The notes beneath the pieces were generated by a model that saw only the letters and a program-made list of their open reading frames with translations, did not search any database and was not told where the DNA came from. Positions 29,784-39,306 of a DNA stretch of 64,000 nt are shown one piece after another. The position numbers and the translations under genes were made by a program. The stretch's first letter is position 1; each line of letters begins with the position of its first letter. Source of the stretch: Candidatus Rifleibacteriota bacterium (GTDB taxonomy: Bacteria; Muiribacteriota; Ozemobacteria; Ozemobacterales; Ozemobacteraceae); contig JADFZL010000006.1 in the NCBI GenBank assembly GCA_015232575.1, positions 124,001-188,000 of the forward strand, read 5' to 3'.

Positions 29784-30014
29784 CTTTTTTTAGAGGGGGC
29801 ACGCGCCCCCTCTCGGCGTTCGAACAAGTTCGAACACCTCACTCCCCGCGGTCGAGCACTTTGTGCTCTCCGCTTTTTTAGAGGGGGCACGCGCCCCCTC
29901 TCGGCGTTCGAACAAGTTCGAACACCTCACTCCCCGCGGTCGAGCACTTTGTGCTCTCCGCTTTTTTAGAGGGGGCACGCGCCCCCTCCTCGATGTTCGA
30001 AGTTGTTCGGACAC
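29784..30014. repeat. GC-rich 88-bp tandem repeat array
   Basis: Two full units (29792-29879 and 29880-29967) are identical by eye, followed by a partial, diverging third (29968 to about 30014). Each unit holds three palindromes: GAGGGGGC-ACGC-GCCCCCTC, GTTCGAAC-AA-GTTCGAAC and GAGCAC-TTT-GTGCTC, plus a T-run. The array is much richer in GC than its surroundings and separates the HEAT-repeat and STAS genes of module 2. A long frame exists through it on the minus strand, but I read it as repeat, not protein. Confidence 0.9.
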
Positions 30015-30024
30015 CGAATGAAAT

Positions 30025-32451
30025 TTACCGGATTTTTTCGATGTGATAATTTTTTACTATAATAACATTATCCGGGTTAATTCGAAAAGGAACTACTCTG
30101 ACTTTAACTTTATCACCTGGCAAAAACTGACCGCTTGAAGCATATCTTCCAGATTTAACAAGAATCTTCTTTCCGTCTGCGGTGACCAGAAGCATAGTCA
30201 TTTTTTTCCTGTCGATCTGATAAATATCCGCAAGAAAAGAAGTCTCACACGCAAGGAGAGGTCCTGAACGCACTTTGCTTTCTGATTCACTTGAGGCTGA
30301 AAAAGCCAGATAAACTGAAATCATCATAAAAACAAGAATAAAACCTGCTGCCGGAACAACCTCCGATCGTTCAGATGAGGACTCAAAACTTTCTTTCAAT
30401 TGCATTAGCGGATACAGGAAATATTTCTTTAAAAAAGTATTCTGCATCTGCTCAAGATTCGCCTGATTGCGGATTTCATTTAAAGAATAAGGCTTCGGAG
30501 CTTCAGCAGCTTTAATTTTTGCGTTTTCCTGATCTGCTGAGAAACGCTGAGCAAATTCATTCTCCATTTTTCCCGCTTGAACATCGTTCAGAAGACCAAA
30601 CCGAACCAATTCTTCTGTCAATTGTTCCCGGGTAAATTTAACGCGCGATGCAAATTCTCCGGAAAAACCCTTTTCCAGAACGTAGAGATCATATAGACAA
30701 TTTGGATCAGGATTACTCTGAAAAAGACATAATCCCATGTCAAGCAATTCAGAGTCGCTGTTTATCTGCAAAAAATCAACAAGTTGTTTTCGTACAACCA
30801 TAAAATCAAACCGTAACATACATGATAAAGCACCCTTAATCTGTTGCAGATTCTTTCCACGCAGCATTGTACCAAGCATTGCAAGAGCCTGGTTGAGATC
30901 GAACTGCTTAAGAATAGCCACAGCAGATGATTTAATTCTAATTTCGCCTGATTGCAGATAATATCCCAGCAGCGGAAAAATTCTTTCCGGATCAAAATGC
31001 GCGATGTATTCCAGCGCTGCAACAGTAAGCTTTTCGGGTGAATTTTTTAGAAATGGCTCGGCATGCGAAACCAATCCGGAAAGTTCTATGCGCCGGGATG
31101 TTCTGAGTGCCGCCGCCTGCAATTCAGTTGAAGGTTTCTGCGTTTCTGCAGAAAGAATATTTATGATTTCATTTTTTACATTTTCTCTGTCTTCAATTCG
31201 CCACGAAGAAACAATTTTTATTGCTTCCTCTTCAGAAAAACCGGAGATAGAATACTTTCTCAGAGATTCATCGATATTTGCAGCCGCAGAAGAATCATTC
31301 TGGAGAAGAAAATTAAGAATGCGCTCCTTGAGAGAAGGAAAAATATTCCAATTTAACGAATCTTTAAGAGCATCACGAATTTCAAGACGTCCTGCATGTT
31401 CCGAAAGATTTGAAAAAACTTCTGCAATTTCCGGTTCAGTGCTTCCAGAGTTGATTCTTCCAAGGTGATTCTGAACAAATCTTCTGGCACTGTATCTCTT
31501 TCCAAAGTCCTGTAATCGCTGAATATATTGTGGATACTGATCTCCGAGAATTCCAGAAAGATTAATCGCCTTGACCGCTCCATTCAGTATTTTCTTCAGA
31601 ATTTCTACTGATTCCTGCCTTGAAGAGTCAAATATTTCAATCAATCTGAAAGGAATTTCAATATCTGCATTAATTTCCAGCAGTAATCCGGCCTTCTGCA
31701 TCAAATCAGAAGGCGGATCAGAAGCTAGAAACTTAAGAATTAATGATTTAATCTTGTCAAACGGAAGAAAATAGCAGTTCCGAAGTGCGCAGAGTTTCTC
31801 CCTGGAATCGCCTCCGGCAAGCATTGAATCAAGATGTTCGATTGCATTATCAATATCAGTTCTGGCAAGTCCCTGAATTGCGAGAGTTCTTACACGCGGA
31901 TCTTCCGAAGAAAGAAGCTTCGGAAGATGCTCCAGAAGAAGTTCTGGATAATGTGCAACAAAAATTTCAAGAGCTGAAATGCGAACTGACAGAAATCTTG
32001 AAAAAAGGCATTGGGACAAAACTTTTCTTTTCTCTGAAGGCCAGCAGTGACCGAATTTCCTTATCAAAACAGCCATTACAGCTGGATTGCTCTCACTTTC
32101 AAACCATTGGGGAACAAGTTCAGAAAAGATGGATATTTTTTCGGCTGAAAGTGAATTCAAAAGAAATATTTTATCTGAAGAGTTGCTCTTCAGAAATTGT
32201 TCGTTGAAGTCCGATGGATTGTCTTCTGCATGAGATTTCGGCAGATCAGAAGAAAGCCTTGCCTCAACCGCTGCAATTGCCTCGGACAAAAGCATCTGAC
32301 ACTCTTCATCAGTTTCTGCATGTTTTCTTTCACACAGAATATTCAGCAATTCAGAAGAAGCCCAGGTATCTCTGGCCTTTTCAATCGCCAAAACTCGAAA
32401 TGACTTAATTGAAGCAGATAATGACTTTATTTCGTCATTAATTAATTCCAT
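30025..32451 (-). CDS. HEAT-repeat membrane protein, module 2
   Basis: An 808-residue paralog of the 9409-11805 product: helical HEAT-like repeats (LPKLLSSEDPRVRTLAIQGLA, IKSSAVAILKQFD), then a membrane helix (AAGFILVFMMISVYLAF), then a C-terminal domain with LPGDKVKVRVVPFRINPDN. ATG 32451 follows GAGGAAAACC; a TTG 15 bases earlier is less likely and the alignment with the paralog supports the ATG. It is divergent from the phosphatase gene with only 37 bases between the start codons. Function unknown. Confidence 0.8.
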   Translation of the reverse strand: MELINDEIKSLSASIKSFRVLAIEKARDTWASSELLNILCERKHAETDEECQMLLSEAIAAVEARLSSDLPKSHAEDNPSDFNEQFLKSNSSDKIFLLNSLSAEKISIFSELVPQWFESESNPAVMAVLIRKFGHCWPSEKRKVLSQCLFSRFLSVRISALEIFVAHYPELLLEHLPKLLSSEDPRVRTLAIQGLARTDIDNAIEHLDSMLAGGDSREKLCALRNCYFLPFDKIKSLILKFLASDPPSDLMQKAGLLLEINADIEIPFRLIEIFDSSRQESVEILKKILNGAVKAINLSGILGDQYPQYIQRLQDFGKRYSARRFVQNHLGRINSGSTEPEIAEVFSNLSEHAGRLEIRDALKDSLNWNIFPSLKERILNFLLQNDSSAAANIDESLRKYSISGFSEEEAIKIVSSWRIEDRENVKNEIINILSAETQKPSTELQAAALRTSRRIELSGLVSHAEPFLKNSPEKLTVAALEYIAHFDPERIFPLLGYYLQSGEIRIKSSAVAILKQFDLNQALAMLGTMLRGKNLQQIKGALSCMLRFDFMVVRKQLVDFLQINSDSELLDMGLCLFQSNPDPNCLYDLYVLEKGFSGEFASRVKFTREQLTEELVRFGLLNDVQAGKMENEFAQRFSADQENAKIKAAEAPKPYSLNEIRNQANLEQMQNTFLKKYFLYPLMQLKESFESSSERSEVVPAAGFILVFMMISVYLAFSASSESESKVRSGPLLACETSFLADIYQIDRKKMTMLLVTADGKKILVKSGRYASSGQFLPGDKVKVRVVPFRINPDNVIIVKNYHIEKIR

Positions 32452-32476
32452 TATGGTTTTCCTCAACTGAATGTTT

Positions 32477-32482
32477 TATAAT
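32477..32482 (+). promoter_or_regulatory. Candidate -10 element directly before the module 2 phosphatase
   Basis: TATAAT at 32477-32482 ends 6 bases before ATG 32489, so transcription would start at or next to the start codon. There is no Shine-Dalgarno sequence. The -35 region is weak. Confidence 0.4.
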
Positions 32483-32488
32483 AACTGA

Positions 32489-35440
32489 ATGCCATTTGTT
32501 AATCAAGAAAATGCAGGGAATTTTGCCAGAATTTTTTTCTATGCTCTGGCAATTTCGCTTTTTTTATGCGGGTTTCCTCTTCTTCTTCTGAATACTGCAC
32601 TCGTCTATCTTCTTGATCTGAAAATAAAAAATACTGAGAGAATCAGATTTGAGCAGCTCGAAGAAAAAATGCTCCAGGTATTTCCGCACTCAAAACCGGA
32701 GTCTTTCTTGAAGGAAATGCTTACAAAGCTCATGAAAAAAGCAGAAAGGCAGAAAGATCCCTTACGCTTTTTATACAATGTTCTTCCCAGGCTTGAAAGA
32801 AAATATCCTGATCTTTTCACATTCAACATTTTTGATAAAAACGATAAGCTTCTTGTATTTCGAAATCAGATTACCTTAAGAACAGTAAAGGAAAAGTTCC
32901 TTCTGGCTCTGAGGGATCTCTATAGTACCGGAAGTCACCATGCTGTAAAGGAGCAGGGTTTTACACGAGAAGTGTTTTCCTCTTTTCTAGGTATCAGCAG
33001 AGATTTCACGACATTGATAAAAACCATCAGCACCGGATGGGTTACATGTTCAAATGGGCAGAAAAATACCTGGTTTTACCATCACCTCAGCCAAAACTTT
33101 TCAGTTTTTGCCAATGTTCACAAACGAGGTACTTCCCCCATTATGGGTATACGAAAATATGTATATTCAAAAAACAAAAGCGATGTACAAATTGCTCTAG
33201 TTGACATGCACCTCTGGAAAGTATTTTCTGATAATGAAATAGAGAGCATTATACAAGAGGCAACAGCGAATTACGACCGAACCCCACAAAGCAGCTTTAC
33301 ATTTAAAAACAGACTGTTTTCGGTAAGCCACATTAATTCACGCTATATGCTGGTTACGACTACAACAAATGATTATCCGAAATTTGCCGAAAAAGCTATT
33401 TTCTTTTCACGCCTTTTCAGTATTCTTCTTCTTGTACTAACGTTTATTCTTACTCTACATCTATTGTCTCAGAAAACATTGCCTTACCTTTCGATTCGAT
33501 TAAAAATGATTTTTCTCTTCCTTTTTTCTTCCGCTGTTCCACTCATATTGCTTGCATTTACTGCAATAGCCTATCTTGGCGAACGCGAAAAATTTCTCAT
33601 AAACGATGCATTACAGCAATCTGAAAAAACACTGCGTGAGCTTGATGCAAGATTTCCTTTTGCCGGAAGAGCTTGTGAAACTCAATTGCAGAATATCTGT
33701 AAAAATGCTGAAATCTCATCTGTCGAAGGATTTGATAAATTCAGGAAAGAGCTGATTAATTTCAAAAGAAGGTACAAATGTGAATCAATAGTCCTTCAAA
33801 ATTCTTCTGGAACCGAAGTTGATTTTAATTGTCCTGAGATCACGAAAAACATGAACAAGGAAACACGAATTGTAAAATCCTCACTACTACATAATATATT
33901 TATTGAATATTGTGCAAATGAAAATATTACAATTGCAAAGCCTGAATCACTGAAGAAAACTGAAGCAATTACATCATTTTCAGGCTTTGATCCGGAAAAG
34001 GCGGCGAAGGACTTTATTGGATTTGAAGGTTTTTTATCGCCTATTGATTTTGGTCCGAACCATTACATCGTGGCTTTTAATGTAATCAGATCCAATAGTA
34101 CACGCCCGACTCACATGCTATATATTTCATGGGACAAAAAAAGCATGATGCAGCACCACCTGTCAAGATCAATCTCCTTCAAGCCACTTGATGACGGTTC
34201 AGAATTGCTTGCAGTAAGAATGACACCTTTTTTCCAGCCCGTTCAGACTTTGAACCCACATAACAGCAGACAATTTCATACTTTCAGAAGGGTTTTCCCA
34301 TGTTTCCCTGAAAAGCAATTCACAAATGAATTTATGAACTTTTTTCGCTCGTTTATTCTGACACAGCGTATTTCAAGCAAAATAATCACATACAAAGGTT
34401 CTCCCTACATTGTAAGCGCCCTTCCCGGACAATATTTTGAAAATATTGGTTTATTTGTTTTCAAGCCTCTTTCAAGCATAAAAAGTGAAGTAAAATCACT
34501 ATCTTTCAGACTAATTTTATTTGCATTCCTTTCTCTAGGCTTCACATCAACACTCGGTATTTTTCTTTCCAGAAAATTTCTACTGCCGGTACATGAACTT
34601 TCTAAAGGCATTGAAAATTTGCAGGGAAGGAATTTCACATATCGAATTCCACAGCTTGATAATGACGAATTCGGTTCTCTTGCAGTTCTTTTTAATAAAA
34701 TGACAGAAAGCTTTGATGAAATAAACATGGGGAGACTGGTTCAGGAGAGGCTTTTTCCGTCAAGAATGCTTGACAATGGCAAATACGGAATTTTTGGCTT
34801 TTCCAGACCATATTCTGATCTCGGCGGTGATTATTACGATTATCTAAGTATAAACGAAAAGAGCACTGTTGCAATAATTGGTGATGTGACAGGACATGGA
34901 ATTCCTGCTGCAATAGTAATGGCAATGATCAAAGCGATTGTAACTCATTCGGCTTCGGGAGATGTAACAGCAGATTCACTACTTTTGTCTTTGAATAAAA
35001 TGATTTACTCGACAGTAAACATAAGTCGCAGCAAAAGGCTCATGATGACTCTCTGTCTTGTCTGGATCAACCTGGAAACTGATCAGTTGGTGATTTCGAA
35101 CTGCGGTCATACTTTTCCCTTCAGGCAAAAAACAGATGGCACAGTTGAAATGATTGAAACAAGTGGAATATTGCTTGGAATGCGTGCAAAACCAATTTAT
35201 TCGCCACTGACGATTACTCTGAATCAAGGTGAACGTCTGTTTTTCTACACAGACGGTCTTGCAGAGTCTCTCAGCGGAATAGAATCATCCGGTTTCGCAA
35301 TTCTAGGCAACTATCTTGCCAGTCGTCCAAAACTGCCCCTTGAAGCAGCATGCAGAGATATTCTTGAAAATCACCCGCTGATTAAATCGGGGGAACATCT
35401 GACAGACGATTTCACAATAATGATGATAGAAAGGAAGTAA
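32489..35440 (+). CDS. Membrane SpoIIE/PP2C phosphatase with HAMP, module 2
   Basis: A 983-residue paralog of the 12430-15306 product with the same layout: N-terminal helix, extracytoplasmic region, a helix pair near residues 305-370, a second extracytoplasmic region, a helix near 675-695, HAMP (FLLPVHELSKGIENLQGRNF) and a PP2C domain. Metal motifs are intact: GGDYYDY, GDVTGHG, TDGLAES and TDDFT. It ends just after the PP2C domain (MMIERK). It probably dephosphorylates the STAS protein of module 2, which is transcribed the other way. No Shine-Dalgarno sequence is seen. Confidence 0.9.
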   Translation: MPFVNQENAGNFARIFFYALAISLFLCGFPLLLLNTALVYLLDLKIKNTERIRFEQLEEKMLQVFPHSKPESFLKEMLTKLMKKAERQKDPLRFLYNVLPRLERKYPDLFTFNIFDKNDKLLVFRNQITLRTVKEKFLLALRDLYSTGSHHAVKEQGFTREVFSSFLGISRDFTTLIKTISTGWVTCSNGQKNTWFYHHLSQNFSVFANVHKRGTSPIMGIRKYVYSKNKSDVQIALVDMHLWKVFSDNEIESIIQEATANYDRTPQSSFTFKNRLFSVSHINSRYMLVTTTTNDYPKFAEKAIFFSRLFSILLLVLTFILTLHLLSQKTLPYLSIRLKMIFLFLFSSAVPLILLAFTAIAYLGEREKFLINDALQQSEKTLRELDARFPFAGRACETQLQNICKNAEISSVEGFDKFRKELINFKRRYKCESIVLQNSSGTEVDFNCPEITKNMNKETRIVKSSLLHNIFIEYCANENITIAKPESLKKTEAITSFSGFDPEKAAKDFIGFEGFLSPIDFGPNHYIVAFNVIRSNSTRPTHMLYISWDKKSMMQHHLSRSISFKPLDDGSELLAVRMTPFFQPVQTLNPHNSRQFHTFRRVFPCFPEKQFTNEFMNFFRSFILTQRISSKIITYKGSPYIVSALPGQYFENIGLFVFKPLSSIKSEVKSLSFRLILFAFLSLGFTSTLGIFLSRKFLLPVHELSKGIENLQGRNFTYRIPQLDNDEFGSLAVLFNKMTESFDEINMGRLVQERLFPSRMLDNGKYGIFGFSRPYSDLGGDYYDYLSINEKSTVAIIGDVTGHGIPAAIVMAMIKAIVTHSASGDVTADSLLLSLNKMIYSTVNISRSKRLMMTLCLVWINLETDQLVISNCGHTFPFRQKTDGTVEMIETSGILLGMRAKPIYSPLTITLNQGERLFFYTDGLAESLSGIESSGFAILGNYLASRPKLPLEAACRDILENHPLIKSGEHLTDDFTIMMIERK

Positions 35441-35517
35441 TTTACTAGGAAGTAACTTCTTAATTGACAGCAGTTGTTATGCTCTGTTAAACTCTTTTTC
35501 TCAAGCAGGAGGATAGA

Positions 35518-36282
35518 ATGGAAGAGATAAGATCATATTTCAGTCCGGAACTCGTAGATGAAATGATTGAAAAGCTTGTTTCGCTTTCTTCAGTCAACCC
35601 GGAAAACCCCAGAATATTTATTAACCTTGGCAAAGCGTATCAAAAAAAAGGATTGTATGATTCAGCGCTCAGTTCATTTAATAAAGCTCTGAGAATCGAC
35701 GGCAGAAACACTTCACTGCTTCTGATGGTAGGAAAATGCCACCTTGTAATGAAAGAATATCAGGCGGCTGTGGAAGCATTTCAAAGAGCGTCTGAAGCTG
35801 AACCTGGCTGGACTGACATACATTTTCTGCTCGCTAAATCATTCCGTGAACTCAATCAGGGCACAAACGCAAAAAAGGCTCTGGATGCCGCTCTTGCAAT
35901 TAATCCAAATTTTCTGCATGCTCTGACTCTAATGTCAGAATTACTTGAAGATGAAGACGATTACAAATCAGCACTTGAATTCCTTAAACGGGCGCTCAAA
36001 ACTGTCAGTCCGGACAAGCCCATCTTTGATGCTTTCCCGTATGAACTTGATGTCCTCTACGATAATCCGGTTCTGCTTGACGAAGCAATCAGACAAATGG
36101 ATGCTTTTCTGAATACTCATTCTGGATACGCTGACCTGCACTTCAAACTTGGAATGGCGTATAAGAAAAAAAATATGAAAAGTGAGGCGCTTTCATGCTT
36201 TAAAAAGGCGCTGAAAATTAATCCGAAATTTCATCTTGCACGTCATCACTATTGGAACTGGGATGACGACAAATTAGAATAA
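35518..36282 (+). CDS. TPR-repeat protein preceding pilB
   Basis: A 254-residue cytoplasmic protein (no signal peptide) with a GGAGG ribosome site. It has about five tetratricopeptide repeats, such as PRIFINLGKAYQKKGLYDSA, YQAAVEAFQRASEAEPG and ADLHFKLGMAYKKKNMKSEA. It starts the run of pilus and Pel genes, with the pilB ATG one base after its stop codon, so it is tightly cotranscribed and may help assemble or regulate the pilus motor. TPR proteins of this position include PilF-like pilotins, but those are lipoproteins and this one is not. Confidence 0.8.
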   Translation: MEEIRSYFSPELVDEMIEKLVSLSSVNPENPRIFINLGKAYQKKGLYDSALSSFNKALRIDGRNTSLLLMVGKCHLVMKEYQAAVEAFQRASEAEPGWTDIHFLLAKSFRELNQGTNAKKALDAALAINPNFLHALTLMSELLEDEDDYKSALEFLKRALKTVSPDKPIFDAFPYELDVLYDNPVLLDEAIRQMDAFLNTHSGYADLHFKLGMAYKKKNMKSEALSCFKKALKINPKFHLARHHYWNWDDDKLE

Positions 36283-36283
36283 C

Positions 36284-37984
36284 ATGATCAGAAAAAGACT
36301 TGGTGATGCGCTTGTAGATTCGGGCCTTATCACCCAGGAACAGATTTCTCAGGCGCTTGCAAAACAGAAGGAAACCGGAAAACGTCTCGGGAAAGTGCTT
36401 GTTGATCTTCACTTCTGCACAGAAGAGCAAATCTGCCAGGCACTTGCCGGACAGCTGGGCATCAGTTTCGTTCAGATTGACGACCTCGTTCTTGAACCAC
36501 AGATTCTCAAGCTTATTCCTGAAACAATCGTTCGATCCCATCTGCTTCTTCCAGTGGCACTGAACGGAAGAACCCTCACCGTTGCAATGTCCGATCCGCT
36601 TGATGCCTTCATTGTAGATGAAATCCGCTACCAGACGAACTATGAAGTTGAAGAAGCCATCGCTTCTGAAACATCTATAGTTGCATTTATAAGAAAATAT
36701 TTCGGCTCAGAAGACGTTTCACAGGCACTCAAGACAATTCAGAAAGAGGAAATAAAAGCCAGAGCACAATTTTCGGCTGATCCCTCGGCATTTGACCTCA
36801 TGGCAACAGACGAAGCTGCCGTTGTAAACTTTGTCAGCCAACTTATAAAGAAAGCAATCAACGAAAAAGCCTCGGACATACACCTTGAACCTGAAGAAGA
36901 AGATCTTCGGGTGAGATTCAGAATAGACGGCGTTCTGGCAGAAATAGTCAAAGTTCCGAAAACAAATCAGGCCGAAATACTTTCACGTCTTAAAATCATG
37001 GCTGAAATGGACATTTCCGAGAAACGACTTCCGCAGGATGGAAGAATCAGAGCGCGTTTGACAGATAAAAACGTCGATCTTCGCGTAAGCTGTCTTCCGA
37101 TGATCTGGGGAGAGAAAATTGTTATAAGAATTCTTGACAAAAGCGCTCTGAATTTGTCTCTTTCAGATGTAGGTTTTGAAGGTGATCTCCTGGAAAGGTT
37201 TTCAAAAGCCATCAGACAGCCGAACGGAATTCTTCTCATGAACGGGCCCACCGGAAGCGGAAAAACATCAACGCTATATGCCGCTTTAAACTCTATCATT
37301 TCCCCAAAAATTAATATCAGCACTGCAGAAGACCCTGTTGAAATGCAGGTTAAAGGGGTTAATCAAGTTCACGTTAAATCTGACATTGGCTTGACATTTG
37401 CACGAACACTGCGTTCACTGATGCGTCAGGACCCAAATGTTATAATGCTGGGAGAAATTCGCGACAGAGAAACTGCACAAATAGCAGTCGAAGCAGCAAT
37501 GACCGGGCATCTAGTTCTTTCAACGCTTCATACAAACGATGCACCATCGACAATCGGAAGACTTATTGACCTGGAAGTTGAACCTTACCTTATTGCTTCA
37601 ACGCTTCTTGCAGCGGTTGCCCAGAGACTTGTACGACGAATCTGTCCGAAGTGTCATTCTCCGTATTCCCCGAAACCTGAGGAGCTTCAGGATCTTCAAC
37701 TGAAGAATCTTGGTTTCACTGCACCTCCGCAGTTCTTTTATGGAAAAGGCTGCGCTCAATGCAATAAAGGCGGATATCGCGGAAGAACAGCAATTCATGA
37801 AATGATGACTCTATCAGATGAAATTCGAAAGCTCATCGTTTCCAAAGCATCTTCATCGGAAATACGCAAAGCTTCAATTCGCGCCGGAATGGTTCCGCTG
37901 AGAAAGTGCGGAGTCATAAAAGCAACTAAGGGAATGACCACAGTTGAAGAAGTTATGCGGGTTACTACAAACGAAGAAATCTGA
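36284..37984 (+). CDS. pilB: Type IV pilus/type II secretion assembly ATPase PilB
   Basis: A 566-residue hexameric motor ATPase that drives pilin extraction and pilus extension. The N-terminal MshEN domain (about 1-150) shows the c-di-GMP-binding signature: RLGDALVDSGLI, QISQALAKQ and GKRLGKVLVD. The core has Walker A GPTGSGKTST (about 321), the Asp box and Walker B MLGEIRDRETA, and His box STLHTND. The four-Cys zinc motif is CPKCH ... CAQCNKGG (about 452-495). It is followed 15 bases later by pilC. Confidence 0.93.
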   Translation: MIRKRLGDALVDSGLITQEQISQALAKQKETGKRLGKVLVDLHFCTEEQICQALAGQLGISFVQIDDLVLEPQILKLIPETIVRSHLLLPVALNGRTLTVAMSDPLDAFIVDEIRYQTNYEVEEAIASETSIVAFIRKYFGSEDVSQALKTIQKEEIKARAQFSADPSAFDLMATDEAAVVNFVSQLIKKAINEKASDIHLEPEEEDLRVRFRIDGVLAEIVKVPKTNQAEILSRLKIMAEMDISEKRLPQDGRIRARLTDKNVDLRVSCLPMIWGEKIVIRILDKSALNLSLSDVGFEGDLLERFSKAIRQPNGILLMNGPTGSGKTSTLYAALNSIISPKINISTAEDPVEMQVKGVNQVHVKSDIGLTFARTLRSLMRQDPNVIMLGEIRDRETAQIAVEAAMTGHLVLSTLHTNDAPSTIGRLIDLEVEPYLIASTLLAAVAQRLVRRICPKCHSPYSPKPEELQDLQLKNLGFTAPPQFFYGKGCAQCNKGGYRGRTAIHEMMTLSDEIRKLIVSKASSSEIRKASIRAGMVPLRKCGVIKATKGMTTVEEVMRVTTNEEI

Positions 37985-37999
37985 TCTGCGAGGAAATAA

Positions 38000-39217
38000 A
38001 TGCCCCGATATATTTACAGGGGAATTGACAAGTCAGGCAACAATGTAAATGCCGAAGAATCAGGTTCGAGCGAAGGTGAAGTAATCGCAAAGCTCGTTGA
38101 TGCTGGAATGTCTGTATTAAGTATCCAGGAAAAGACACCTGCAAAAGAGTTTTTTGCAAACTTTAAACTTCCAGAAAGAGGCGTTTCAAATAAAGAACTC
38201 AAGTATTTCTATGTAAACCTCGCCGCACTGATAGATTCGGGTTGTACTCTGAGATCAAGTATTGCCTCTCTTGCCGATCAGAGCGATAATCCAACGATGA
38301 AAAAAGCATTAACTGATATCAATCTCAGCATCGGTACAGGTAAATCTTTCTCAGAAGCAGTACAGGAACACCCGAAAATTTTTGAATCACTTTTTGTCAG
38401 CCTTGTAAAAGCTGGCGAAGAAGGCGGTATTCTTGATCAGATACTTTTAAAATATGCCGATTACTCTGAAAATCAGGAAAAAATAAGAAGCCGGGTTAAA
38501 GGCGCACTTGTACTGCCGGCAATAGTAATTCTTGCGGCAATAGGAGTCGTAATCGGTCTTCTGACTTATGTTTTTCCAACATTCATGCAACTTTTCAAAG
38601 GCAAAGAAGCACTGCTGCCTGCACCAACGCAGTGGGTCATGTGGGTATCAGACACTCTTCGTTTCAGATATATGAGCCTTATTATTTATTTGTCGATTAT
38701 TATTGGTACAATCTGGTCAATAATTAAAACAGATTCAGGATGGCGGACTTTCTGCAAGTTTCAGCTGAGAGTGCCATTGTTCGGAACACTGTTCAAGCGG
38801 GTTTATGTTGCACGTTTCGCACACACCCTTGGATCACTATTAAAGGGCGGCGTACCAGCTCTAAGAGCACTGAAAATTTCTGCAGACACTATTCCAAATG
38901 TGGAAGTAATAGATGCAATTCTTGAAATATACAGAAGCGTCGAACTGGGCGGAAGCTTTTCGGCACCAATGGCTCAGAACAAGCATCTTTTTCCGACAAT
39001 GGTCATTCTAATGGTCAGCGTAGGCGAAACAACCGGAAAACTTGATTCGATGCTCGAAAAAATCGGTTCATATTTTGATGCCGAAGTACAGGAAGCTGTT
39101 GCAGCGATTTTGACTGCAATAGAACCAATTCTTACAGTATTTCTGGGAATTGCTGTTCTTATTATTGCTCTCTCAATGTTCCTTCCCCTCTTCAACATCA
39201 ATCAAATACTTAAATAA
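38000..39217 (+). CDS. pilC: Type IV pilus inner-membrane platform protein PilC/GspF
   Basis: A 405-residue protein with two GspF domains of about 120 residues and three membrane helices. Typical signatures include the first domain's FYVNLAALIDSGCTLRSSI and LVKAGEEGGILDQIL, and the second domain's FAHTLGSLLKGGVPALRAL and VSVGETTGKLDSML, with a hydrophobic C-terminus (LTVFLGIAVLIIALSMFLPLF). It forms the platform with which PilB engages. A ribosome site GAGGAA precedes the ATG. Confidence 0.93.
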   Translation: MPRYIYRGIDKSGNNVNAEESGSSEGEVIAKLVDAGMSVLSIQEKTPAKEFFANFKLPERGVSNKELKYFYVNLAALIDSGCTLRSSIASLADQSDNPTMKKALTDINLSIGTGKSFSEAVQEHPKIFESLFVSLVKAGEEGGILDQILLKYADYSENQEKIRSRVKGALVLPAIVILAAIGVVIGLLTYVFPTFMQLFKGKEALLPAPTQWVMWVSDTLRFRYMSLIIYLSIIIGTIWSIIKTDSGWRTFCKFQLRVPLFGTLFKRVYVARFAHTLGSLLKGGVPALRALKISADTIPNVEVIDAILEIYRSVELGGSFSAPMAQNKHLFPTMVILMVSVGETTGKLDSMLEKIGSYFDAEVQEAVAAILTAIEPILTVFLGIAVLIIALSMFLPLFNINQILK

Positions 39218-39306
39218 GAGGTTGTTTGACTTTTCTGATTGAATAGGATATCGTAAAAAAAAGAGTTGTAGATACAGAAGAAGTAAATTGGTTGGGGACG
39301 TGTTGA

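Noticed and set aside
29790..30014. 74-residue frame on the minus strand through the 88-bp repeat
   Set aside because: It only exists because the repeat unit lacks stops in that frame; the product is a repeated Arg-rich string, and units can slip relative to any frame (88 is not a multiple of three).
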